From the NCBI GenBank assembly GCA_038373865.1, contig JAXGGA010003038.1, forward strand, positions 45,958 through 109,957: a stretch of DNA of 64,000 nt, given 5' to 3'. The translations under genes were made by a program, and so were the position numbers. This document shows, piece by piece, positions 25,009-35,139 of this stretch. The DNA comes from Uloborus plumipes. Lineage: Eukaryota > Arthropoda > Arachnida > Araneae > Uloboridae. The notes under the pieces are model-generated. The model searched no databases. It was given only the letters and a program-made list of their open reading frames with translations, and was not told the origin of the DNA. Numbering within the stretch: position 1 is the stretch's first letter; each line of letters starts with the position of its first letter.

Positions 25009-26928
25009 TATTTAAGCATTGAAAGGAGCTCTAAAGACTATAGGGCTCCCACTTCTTGCGCAAGAATTAACTATTCGTAAGAAATCGAACATGTGGGGCT
25101 AAAGACTAAAAAGACTTAAAACTGAAGACATTCTAGAAATCACTGCTACTTACATGAAAAATCGAAAGATATGTTGGTAGAAATAGTGCAATAATATCCG
25201 ACATTATTTGTAGTGGAAATAGATGGAAAAAAAACTTGGAAAAAAATATCTACATTAAATATAATCTATTGTACTGCCGTGGGTTCTAAAGGGACAGTAA
25301 CTGCAATGTTTTCCTTATTTCTTAATTTTTGTCGTACATTGTACTTAAGCTTTTTCTGCTCAAAATAAAGCGTACAAAAAACGTATAAGTTCAACATTTT
25401 TCTATCCTTTGTATGAAATTCAACATGTATTTCTTCAATTACCTCAAAATTCATTTCTGCAAATACTGCTTTTATAATCCCACAGCAAATTACATTTATA
25501 GCTTCTTCTTATGCTAGTATTTTTACTCTCTTATTAAGTCTGGTTACAACAAAACGTCCATCGAAACGATAATTTTCAGTATTTTGAAGATATAGTTACT
25601 GTAAAAGTAATTAATATATACTGTGTTTAGTTAAATACTTTAACAGTCAATCGAAGTTAAATTATATTCTCCACTATTCAATTTTAAGCAACCGTAAGCA
25701 ATCGTGCACGAAGGATATAACTTACAACGATTTCAAATATCCATAATATTAAATGCATATCACGAAGTGTTTAAAATAAAGTTTTCAGAAAAGTGTGTCA
25801 CTTTCGTGACTATAAAAAGGTTAACAACTCACATCATACAACGCAGCAAATCCAGAACTTTCAGCAACCTTGCAATAGATTTTATCATTTTGGAGTTGAA
25901 ATCGTTTTACCTGAGGTTTTTAAAAAACATTATCGTCAAAAAAAAAAAAAGAAACTATAAAAGCTAAGAAGTTTTTTTTTTTCTTTTTGTCTCGCTCTTT
26001 CTCTCTTAAGCTACTATTAAATCTTTCGATTTTTATTTCCAGAAAATTTCCCTTGTTCACTGAAGATAATTTAATGTGACGGACCACTTAGGGAGTGAAT
26101 CACTGCAATGAGAAACAGATTAGTTCTTCTCCGAAGAGTATAAAGCATTTCGAGAATATAGGACTGTATGTAATATGTTTGTTTATGGATAAGATAAAAT
26201 AATGCTTATCTTTGCAGAAAGCAGATTACTGGTTGTTGTTTATGGATGCGAGAAGCACAGTTCAAAAATTTGTCAATATTTGATTTTTTTTCAAGTTTTT
26301 TTTAAGTTTTAGCGGGGGGAGGGGGTGAAATGGGAAGTAAAGAAAATCTGAAATACTTTCCCCAGCTTTCTAAAAGAGAAAAATAATGGTAAAAAAAGAA
26401 CATTAACTAAAGCAAATGAATGCCTGTCTGTTTTAATTTGGAGTATTTTTTTAATTATATCCTCCTGTTATTGTAAATTTTCAAGGGAAACTAAATTTTA
26501 ACGTGCATATATTTTTTACATAATTTGATCGATTTCAATTTCTAAAATTTTCAATTCCTTCTCGTCAATTCATTTCTGTTCTCCTTTAGGTAGGTTGATT
26601 GATTTAAAAAAAATAAATAAACAATAATAATTCAAATAATATTTTTTTTTTCGAATTTGACCCCTCCCCCCCCCCCCTTTTTTTTAACATGCTCAGTGGC
26701 ATTTCTTCTTTCGGAGCAAGTTATCATTCTTAGTTATTTGTTAGTATTTCGAAAGGCTACAGCTCTTTTTCTTCTTCTCTAAGTTTATAATTCTTATTCA
26801 ACACCAGTCTATAGTCATAATTATAATCCTAATCAGTGCAGCATACTTGTAATTGCTTGTATTCTTCTACCTACTACAATCATAAGTCCTTCTTTGTTGA
26901 AGATTATAACCGTAATCATGATTGTAAC

Positions 26929-27691
26929 TAGGGATGCACCGATTAATCGGCAGTACCGATTAATCGGCCATTATCGGCCACTTTACCGATTATTAATAAT
27001 CGGCAAAATTGTGCCGATTAATCGGCGGATAAAATATTTTCTAACATTATTTTAAAAAGTATACTTTCAGTGTGAAACTTTGATGAATAATTTTTTGAAT
27101 AGTAATAATAATAATCACAGTTGATATAAAGTTTTTAATAAATTAATTTTCTTATTTTGAATAAATGTACACATAGACAATAATGCAACATTTTTCATTT
27201 GGCGATAGTTTTCTCTTTAGCACAGTGCTTTTAGATAACCTCTTATTTTCACAAAGAATAAAAGTCTTGATTGAAATGGCTACTAATATTGAATTATTTC
27301 AATTAAATGCACTCCTAAATTAGAGTGCTCAAAACAAATCTCCCCCCCCCTTTTTAATTTTTATGTCTAGTAACATAGTTAACAATGTGTTAATAAAATA
27401 TTATTGACAATAATATGGAAATTGGTTTTAAATAGGATAAAATTTTGAAACTATTTTTGAGAAATTAGGAAAATGGAAAAATAAATAATAGTATATATTT
27501 TCTCTCATAAATAGATTACAATTTCTAAAATCACAATTGTAAACGAGAGAAAAAAGCGGTGATAGTGAAATTGTCAGTATTAAAAAAATCATCCTGATCA
27601 TTAATCGGCTTGGCCGATTAATCGGCCGATTATTAACAACCGATTAATCGGTAATCGGTAATCGGCCAATTTGCTTATCGGTGCATCCCTA
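26929..27691. mobile_element. complete hAT-type MITE with 8-bp target duplication
   Basis: Perfect 15-bp terminal inverted repeats tagggatgcaccgat are flanked by an identical 8-bp duplication attgtaac (26921-26928 and 27692-27699), the hAT signature. Both subterminal regions are packed with the self-complementary motif ccgattaatcgg and variants, and the centre is A/T-rich with no transposase. The perfect duplication implies a fairly recent or well-preserved insertion. Confidence 0.92.
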
Positions 27692-27816
27692 ATTGTAACT
27701 TCTCATTTTTTCCTGCTATTAATTATAAACGCAATGGATTTTAACCTCTAAAAAAGAAATATATTTTCAAAGTATATATTTGCACTCATTCTCCAATTGA
27801 TCATAAATCTGCTCAC

Positions 27817-27997
27817 CTGTGGTGGATAGCTTTCCCATTACAGGAGAAGTGCAGCTGTAATGCATTCTTCACTTTACAGGATAATGTGGCAGGTCGACTC
27901 CTCACTACGTAAGTGTCTCTTGGCTCTTCTAGAAACACTGGACGTCCAGAAGTGTCGACATCGTCGGTGGGAAATGGGTCCAAGAGTAAGCCTCCAT
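27817..27997 (-). CDS. unc5: unc-5 exon 2: first half of Ig domain 1
   Basis: Residues 34-94. The acceptor is tttcttttacag at 28009-27998 and the donor is gtgagc (phase 2). After an acidic linker (DPFPTDDVD) the Ig1 domain starts near FLEEPRDTYVV. It continues through LSCKVKNALQLHFSCNGK, with Cys74 and Cys86. UNC5 Ig1 characteristically has a pair of cysteines here, matched by a pair in the second half of the domain, forming two disulfides. Human paralogues have the same spacing (as remembered from the family). In UNC5 proteins this N-terminal Ig contributes to netrin binding. Splitting of Ig1 by an intron between the C and D strands is seen here directly. Confidence 0.95.
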
Positions 27998-28097
27998 CTG
28001 TAAAAGAAAGATGGAATTGTAACTCAAATACCTTATCGACGTACATAATATTTATTGAACATGATAGCCACTAAAAGTTTTTGAGTCATAGTAGTTT

Positions 28098-28700
28098 GGT
28101 CAGGCCGTGGTGGTCCGATCAGTAAGCAGTGGCGCACCCAGGATTTTTTCCTGGGAGGAGCTAAGTGATCCTCCTTCGGAAAGTTCTCGAATTTGAAGTC
28201 CTAAAGAAAAAACTGCAGTCGTTTTTGGTGAAATGAAAAAGGGGGTTGGGGGCTATGTCTTACTAAATTTCCAAAAAATCAAGCCCAAAAAACGCATTTC
28301 AAAGAGTTTTGTTCAATCAAGGGAGTTCATCTTGACACTTCTGGGAGGGTCTTAAGCCCTTTAGCTACCCTGTGGGTGCGCCATTGTCAGTAAGTCGACG
28401 GACTCGTAACCTTAGGGTCCCGCGTTTGATCCTAGCCAATCAAAGATCTACCGTCTTCATTAATGGTGACTGGGGGACGTTTAAAATGTTCGTGGTCACA
28501 AAGTCCTCCAAGTGAATCGATACCTCTAGGAGTACTGGACCAGGGCTTTACTCGACACCTGTTCTGGTTCAAAAGAACATAACGCTCTTCAGGGCACCAT
28601 TTAACTGGTTGAACCACATGTTGTGGTAGGTACGGCAGACCCTGGAGTTTAAAAGCGACAAGTGAAAAGCTTGGTCGGATGAGCAGGAGGCTTATATCAG
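28098..28700 (+). mobile_element. tRNA-derived SINE interrupted by a hAT MITE
   Basis: The head is ggccgtggtggtccgatcag (A-box region). After removal of the inserted element it continues tcgacggactcgtaacctta and then the B-box-like gcgtttgatcc at 28422-28432. The body matches the copy at 14048-14290. The 3' end is not sharply defined. Reading across the insertion restores a tRNA-like head, which is why the two parts are treated as one element. Confidence 0.75.
28127..28386. mobile_element. 260-bp hAT-type MITE inside a SINE
   Basis: Ends cagtggcgcaccca and its inverse tgggtgcgccattg (14 bp, one mismatch) are flanked by an identical 8-bp duplication tcagtaag (28119-28126 and 28387-28394). The insertion site is within the tRNA-like head of the SINE, so the MITE is younger than the SINE. 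No open frame of note. Confidence 0.9.
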
Positions 28701-29186
28701 AGAATTGAGAATTCTGACCTCGACCTGACCGAACCCGTTTATGTGCTAAAGGTGACTGATTCACCTAAAATCGATCGTGGTTACAAAAGCATCCTTTTGT
28801 GACTGTTTCAGAAGAGCTATCCCCTAAGAAGCTATCCCTTGTTATACTTGGGACTAAGTGGCAATAAGTAAATTCAACCTCACAATGCATACATAGCATC
28901 CTGGTGTCGACTTTGGAACCATCAACAACAGCAACAACTTGAGTTTTTTTTTTTTTTTTAATAAAAGGCATTGTAATTAACTTTTGAACAATATTTACTG
29001 GCAGATCAGATGAACAGAAACAAATCTTTTGGACAACAGATCATAACATGTGGTTGCAAACATAAGCAGAAACCAATACAAAGTAAATCGAGCTTCCCAC
29101 GAGGGATTATTTGGAAGTGCACATTAGTAATGCCCAATAAATACATCCACACAGAGAAGGAAAGATTCGTTTTATTTTCAGGGAAC

Positions 29187-29352
29187 CAGGCCCGTAATTT
29201 ATGGGGGTCAATTCCCCACTTCCCTCACGGCTTTACAAATATTTTCACATATAAGTGGGTACTTCGTTGTTTTCCAAAAAATTTGTACTTATCATAAACT
29301 TTTTACATACCCACTCCCCATCCGCACCTGGAAAATTCGAAACGACGAGCCT
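29187..29352. mobile_element. possible degenerate hAT-like MITE
   Basis: Left end caggcccgtaattt and inverted right end aggctcgtcgttt are similar. The flanks agggaac and aaggaac differ at one base. It is small and non-coding. The evidence is weaker than for neighbouring elements. Confidence 0.35.
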
Positions 29353-29907
29353 AAGGAACCCCATATCAAAAAAACAACAAAAATTAGTTCGACAAGGCAG
29401 CTTCAAAGCAGAGTCAGATTATCACTCTAAAAAACTCACGGTGATAATTAATCACTCTAAAAAGTAACGGTGATGTGATGACTTTGCAACGTGCGAATAG
29501 TTTCATACAGCACGTAAAAAATAGTTTAACTCCCTTGCATTTTTCAGAAATGGGTTTTCATGGTTGTGAAGCGTGATATGAAAATGATGTATGTGTCTTA
29601 TTTTTCAATTCATAATTCAAATGACAAAAATCCCGACACTGTGTTATGTTATTTTCACATCAGGTAGCTAAAAATGAGAAAAAAGGTTTCGGATCATCAA
29701 AAACTAAAGTACTTTAAATAGGTGTGTTGTTTCGTTATAAAACTTGAGTTGCGTTATGTGTGCAGCTAAGCAGGACATTACATTAATAGTAAATTAAAAG
29801 ATAATTCTCACAAAAGAAGGTGTGTAGTTTGGATTGTATATTTTCAAAGAGGGCAGGCGGTTTTGCGTCAACGTTATTTTCCATATTATTAAGGGCACTT
29901 GATGGCT

Positions 29908-29985
29908 TACAGCAACGTCTCCTAAATCTTGTGGTTAGGGTCGCAGTCTTACACCAAGATGGTCAGTGTTCGATTTCCTACATGG
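29908..29985 (+). mobile_element. tRNA-like SINE head or tRNA pseudogene
   Basis: A-box-like tcttgtggttaggg and B-box-like gtgttcgatttcc have near-tRNA spacing, and an anticodon-arm-like gtcttacacc lies between them. No matching acceptor stem is evident, so it is not a functional tRNA; it is probably the head of a diverged SINE. Confidence 0.4.
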
Positions 29986-31229
29986 GTCATGTGAAAACCA
30001 CGAGAAGCTTTTCCATGCATAAGAGAACATAACATTTCTATCGTACTTTATGGCTCAAACTAAAATGGCTCAAACCTACTTTATGTACTCAAAGGCTTTA
30101 AACTAAAAAGTAGGAAGATGGTGGGGAAAAAGGATCCCGGAAAAAAATACTGACATGTGGGACTCACCATAAATGCAATTTTATCTACCTTTGGCTATCA
30201 GGGTAGCAGGGTTGGTAATCACAAAATAATCACAATGTTGTTAACTATGAATGCTTATTAGGAAGTCTTAAATGCAGTTGATACTTGTACGTCAAAAGGC
30301 AACTTCAATCCTCAAACACTCAACTAGCAAAGACCTTAACCACTTGAAGGTTATAAGCTTTGCGATAGACGTGCAAGTGTAAAGTTTTGAAAATAAATAA
30401 ACATAAAGCATATTTTTAAACAATAACTTTATTTTAATTTTGTTCTTTTCAATAATAAGATTCCGATAACTCAGTAACATGTGATTAAATAATTTCTAAA
30501 ATGAATTTTGCACATTGGAGACTCATATGCTCCACAACGGTCCTAAAAGGTTAATCAGTCAATGCCACATTTCATTATTCTTCGACAACAGTACAATCTC
30601 ATTCTCTGAACTCATGATAAAGGTGATTTGCAAGTGGACATTTGATAAAATTGTCTTTTCTATGAACATGGCTAAAAACAATTTTCCGTTTGTCCCAAAG
30701 GTGCTGATGGCGAAATGTCACCCCAGTATTTGCTTCAATGCTTGGTATTTTCCTTGGAGGGTGTTTCTAAGACATCCTCCCCCTTTGATCATGAACTTCC
30801 TGAATGCCTCTGGACTCGTAGAACTGATCTAGTATTAATAGACCAGGTGGATGAGTACCAGTACCACAACCTCATTCACTGAAGTTTTTACTGATCGTTG
30901 ATTTATGGACCGACAAACTCGTTCAACTCATCTCTTGAATGAAACAGGATACATACGCAAAGGTAAAGATAACACTAAATGTCATATAAATTGCACAAAA
31001 GTATGTGTTAAGACACAAATATCTCAGCATAAAAGTTCAAAGACTTGTTTTTCCAAGATCGCCAATCACTGGGCAGAATTCGTAATAATCTCTCCTCTTT
31101 TTTTCGTCCGTCACTTATCATCCGTCCAAAGGAAAGGTGACGGAAAAATTCCTCTAAATCCTCACTCTGCAATCCGCGACGTGCGATGCAAAGCAAACGA
31201 AGGCGCATCCCCTCTCGACCCGGCTTTTT

Positions 31230-31575
31230 GGCTGAAATCGCGGGGGTGAATCGGGGTGAATCTGCATTTTCGACACGTTATGCATACCGCATCGATCAAG
31301 AACTGCGGGCGAAAAGCCGATTTCGCGTATTCGCACGAACTCGGAAATGGCGAAAAGACCCGGATGAGGGAAGAAAATAAAAATGTTGGCGCTTAGCTCA
31401 AAATTGAAAATGGAATTTAGAGGTAAAAATGTTTTCCTTTCGCTTATTTATTATCTCTTTTCGATTTTTCCCCCTCCATTTTAAATATTTTTCGCGAGTA
31501 AATGGGATCTTGGTAATGAAATTCCGGCCTAAATTTAACTGGAAATACTTTGCGTGAAAATGATTCTGTTAAGTT
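31230..31575. repeat. GC-richer duplicated module, copy A
   Basis: Paired with 33415-33790. Shared strings in order include gaatctgc, tttttcgaca/attttcgaca, gcataccgcatNgatcaa, gatttcg, attcgc, aaaattgaaaatgg, gNgtaaaaat and cttatttatta. It has a higher CpG content than the surrounding intron. Possibly an old segmental duplication carrying a regulatory sequence. Confidence 0.65.
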
Positions 31576-32071
31576 TTTTCTCGGAGAAATTTTACGGAGA
31601 AATGTAAATACAAATATGTACGGTATTCATTTATTCTAGAAAGTGAACCTTTTTTTACTTTTTACTTTCTTCTTAGCGTTTTCATTTGAACTTTCGAGAC
31701 AAATTATGATTGGGTACAATAATTTTTAAAACGTGTCTGGCTTTTTATTAATGTGGTATTTGGAACCGGAAGATAAAAAGGTTGCTAAGGCAAAAACAGA
31801 CAAATTTCACTTGTAAGAAATTTATTTTCGTATCTATAGGTAAATGTACACCAGTCGGGAAAAAACGTTTTCTCCATTTAATAAATAAAAAAAGAAAGAA
31901 AAAGGAAAGAAAAAATATATAAGTAAAATTACTTTGAATGAAAAAAATTGTAAAAAAAAGTTGTGAGTAATTTTAAATTTTAAACAAATTTATCATTATT
32001 GAAAGATTTATCATTATTAATCGAATTTTGTTACAAAATGCAATTTTTTTTAAACCACCGTTTCTTTTGAT

Positions 32072-32109
32072 GCCCTTTCCCCCAAGCCTTAAGGCTTGGG
32101 GGAAAGGGC
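32072..32109. repeat. 38-bp perfect palindrome
   Basis: The arm gccctttcccccaagcctt is followed immediately, with no spacer, by its exact reverse complement. It could be a collapsed inverted-repeat element, a cruciform-forming site or a fold-back sequencing artefact. In minus-strand transcripts it would form a 19-bp hairpin stem, minus the tip. Confidence 0.95.
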
Positions 32110-32917
32110 TTTTATAACTACAGCACAGTGCGCCATTTTTGACCCCCAAAACTATCCAAAAAATATTGATTTAAATTTCATTGTGTTTACAGAGTATTGA
32201 AGCTAAATTTGTCGATCTTTGTAAAAAAAAATGTGTAAAACATTCTTTTCTGTATCGGTTTGCATCAGTCCAGGGTTGTATTTATTTACAATGCTTTAAT
32301 CACTCAAAGTCACGTTTTGTATTTTTGTTCTTTAAATCCATTACCTATAATTTTCGTCAATAAAAATTCAGATATCTGACTCTAAAAAAAACTGCCACCT
32401 TTTTTTCACATTCGAAAGCGCCGTTCTTCATTGTTTAACATCCTTTTCTAGGTGTAGGTAATTGTTCAAAAAAGCAACACTTCTAACGCATGCCTTATGC
32501 CTTTGTGCTTTTGAGTTATTAAAAAACATTAGTTACCTAATGGGCGTACTGGGAAGTAGTGTGGGGTGTACATCTGATTTTCAATTTTTGGAGTGTATAG
32601 ATGTGCCAAAATGTCATTTGAAATTAAATGATTCTCACTTCTTAAAATTGCGTTTACTTAAGTCCGTAGTCCTTGCAGCATCATTATGAAAACAATGCTA
32701 GTTAAAACATACAAGATATTTTATAGTTTTTAAGTTGTCTCATGCAAGACTCTTCTATATATTGTGAAATAATTTGATATACTTTCAGCACTTAGAGTTT
32801 AACATGTAGTTTTAGTCTGCGCATCCCTTTTGGCACACAAATTCAGAAGTTAGTCTTTCAAATAAATCTTAAGAAGACTTTCCATGTCTACTTTTCGAAA
32901 CATTCGCTCTCATCCGA

Positions 32918-33457
32918 TAAAAAAAAAATCTTCTTGCGCCAATTGTTGATGTTTGTTTTAAAATAGTTAAAAATTCTTGAAACCAAATAACGATAAGAAT
33001 AATTTAAAAAAAACTTAACGTTTTACTTTGCATGCCTTTACAATTGACTTCTGAATTTTCGCAAAACTTTCTCAAATCTTCACTTAGCTAGTGCGAGAGG
33101 TAAAAAACGCGAAGAAAAAATTTTCTTCTCCAATCTCGGTTAAGTTCCTGAGATTCACATCGTCGAGGGAATCTGCATCCGTTAAAAAAATCCTCTAGCG
33201 CCAATTTGTTGATGTTTGTTTTCAAATTGTTAAAAGAATTCTTGAAACTAAATAATGCTAAGAATAATTAAAAGAAAAATCTTAACGTTTTACTCTCCTG
33301 CATGCATATACAATCGACTTTTGAATTTTCTCAAAACTTTCTCAAATCTCTACTTAGCTACTGCGAGAGGGAGAAAACGTGGAGAAAAATTTTTCTCCTC
33401 CAATCCCGCCCGGTTAAGTCTCTGAGATTCACATCGAGGGAATCTGCTTTTTCGACA
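32918..33457. repeat. two-copy tandem duplication, about 270-bp unit
   Basis: Unit 1 (32918-33189) and unit 2 (33190-33457) share gcgccaatt, gttgatgtttgtttt, aagaataatt, cttaacgttttact, aaaactttctcaaatct, cttagctaNtgcgagagg and gagattcacatcg. They are colinear with a few indels. Confidence 0.85.
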
Positions 33458-33790
33458 ACTCCTGCATACCGCATTGATCAAAAACTGAAAGAAACCCGAT
33501 TTCGTGCACATTCGCGCATCTAAATATATACGATTATAGGACGCAACTGATGTGCAAAAAAAAATACTTAAAGGAAACTCGGTAGCTGGAAGAAACTGAA
33601 AATTGAAAATGGCGTAGAAGTAAAAATATTTTCTTCTGCTTATTTATTGTATTTTTTCCTTTCTTTTTCGATTATGTTTTGCACCTTTTTTTTCTTTTAC
33701 ATTTTCCCGAGGAGAAAATGCGACTTCGAGAATAAAATACCGTCAGAAGACAAATGGAAATATTTGCTTTTAAAGTAATTCTTGCTTTTG
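33415..33790. repeat. GC-richer duplicated module, copy B
   Basis: Second copy of the 31230-31575 module, in the same orientation 2.2 kb away. Its left part overlaps the end of the tandem duplication at 32918-33457. Confidence 0.65.
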
Positions 33791-34780
33791 AATCATTTTT
33801 TAGAATGACAAAGTAAAATAAACACAACTTGTGTGAAATTGAATTTTCAGAGGATGTTATTTTCAGGAGGAGGGCTCTGGTCCAGGGGTTTTAATGCATT
33901 GTCATTTGGTGGAAGACTTTGTTATTAATTGCAATAATTTTGAAGTGCAAGCTGCAAAGATTACTTCACCTAGAAAAGTTTTCAGAATTTTAATATTTCT
34001 TTTCTTCTATGTATCATTTTAAAGGAAAAGAAAATTAAAATTTGAGTTTTTCAAATGAAGGGCAAAAACATAACAGGTCGGAAAATTAGTAGTGATATCC
34101 TTGACATTTTTTTTTTTTTTTCGGAAGAAGACTCAAAAAACAGATCCCGAGTTTTACAGGTGGTAATTCATTAATATTTGTTATTGAACCTCAAAAATGC
34201 ATTTTCCTATGATTTTCGGTGCATGAATATTTTAAAAATACACCTTAAACATAGAACTTACACAGATTTTAAATACTGACGCAGAAAGCGCTTATCAATT
34301 TTTTGTTTTCAGTTGAATTTTTAACGTAAAATATTGTTACATGATTAAATATATTGAAAATTTCATACATAATCTAATAAATAATATTAGAAATGAGTAT
34401 GATGCATCATACACCAAGAAAGTGATCATGTTGTGGAGTTTGTGACTTTACAAATATTTTACAAATTAAGATCGAAATTTCGTCTTAGCTATAATTCCAA
34501 TAGTAACGATACTCCCAAATTGGTGGTGACTTGTACCATATGTTACAGGCATTGTGCTGTCCAAAATATTGAATCTGATTAAAGGGTAAAAAATATTCTC
34601 AGCAAGTTTTGAGAATTTTGTAAATTTTATCTTCGAAGTTTTGCGAACTAAATAAATAAATAAAAAGTGAAGAACAAAAAAAAAAAAAAAAAATCCAAAA
34701 CCTGTTTTGATTCTGCATTTTGCATACTTTCTTTTTTATTCCTCATTCGATGGTAAATATATTTATCAACCAATATTTCC

Positions 34781-34855
34781 CGATTATGACATCCAGAGAT
34801 TGCAGTTTCACGCTTGTAATGATCATCAATCTAGAATAGACTGTTATAAGCTAGT
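34781..34855. repeat. third copy of the 15.7-kb foldback arm
   Basis: Contains tatgacatcc, agagattgcagtttc and the following diverged 40 bp seen in the right arm of 15711-15880, read in the opposite orientation. It is single-armed here, so a fragment. Confidence 0.5.
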
Positions 34856-34873
34856 CAAGGTTAGACATGGACA

Positions 34874-35139
34874 CAGGTACGAACACAAGGAGAGATGAGG
34901 GGGCAACGACCCCTCCTTTGGGGACTCTTCACTGGTAAATTTTTTATATTGAAGCTCAAAAAATGCAGTTTTATATGAGTTTTAATGAAACTGAGTGAAG
35001 AAAGTTTTTAGCTCTCCCCCAGAAATACTTCGGAATTGAAGTCTGAAACCATTATGCTCAGTATGTAAAATAATGTTTAAAAAGTAAATTTTAAAAAATC
35101 ACTCGCCCTTCTTTTGAAATATTTCTGGATCCGCCCTTG
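34874..35139. mobile_element. 266-bp hAT-type MITE with 8-bp target duplication
   Basis: An identical 8-bp duplication catggaca lies at 34866-34873 and 35140-35147. The right end ctggatccgcccttg, inverted, begins caagggcggatcc like the right end of 41630-42296; the left end starts caggtacgaacac and is diverged. It has an internal ggggcaacgacccc hairpin and is non-coding. Confidence 0.75.

Larger units (their letters stand above)
24012..27816 (-). other. unc-5 intron 2 (3.8 kb)
   Basis: Short intron splitting Ig domain 1. About 40 percent of it is three DNA elements: foldback 24132-24756, Tigger-like MITE 24856-25008 and hAT MITE 26929-27691. The rest (25010-26920) is A+T-rich sequence with homopolymers and no recognised feature. 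Confidence 0.85.

Noticed and set aside
31008..31380. Several overlapping frames on both strands near 31.0-31.4 kb
   Set aside because: The region is CpG-richer and so has fewer stops. The copy at 33.4 kb has indels that break the frames, so coding constraint is unlikely.
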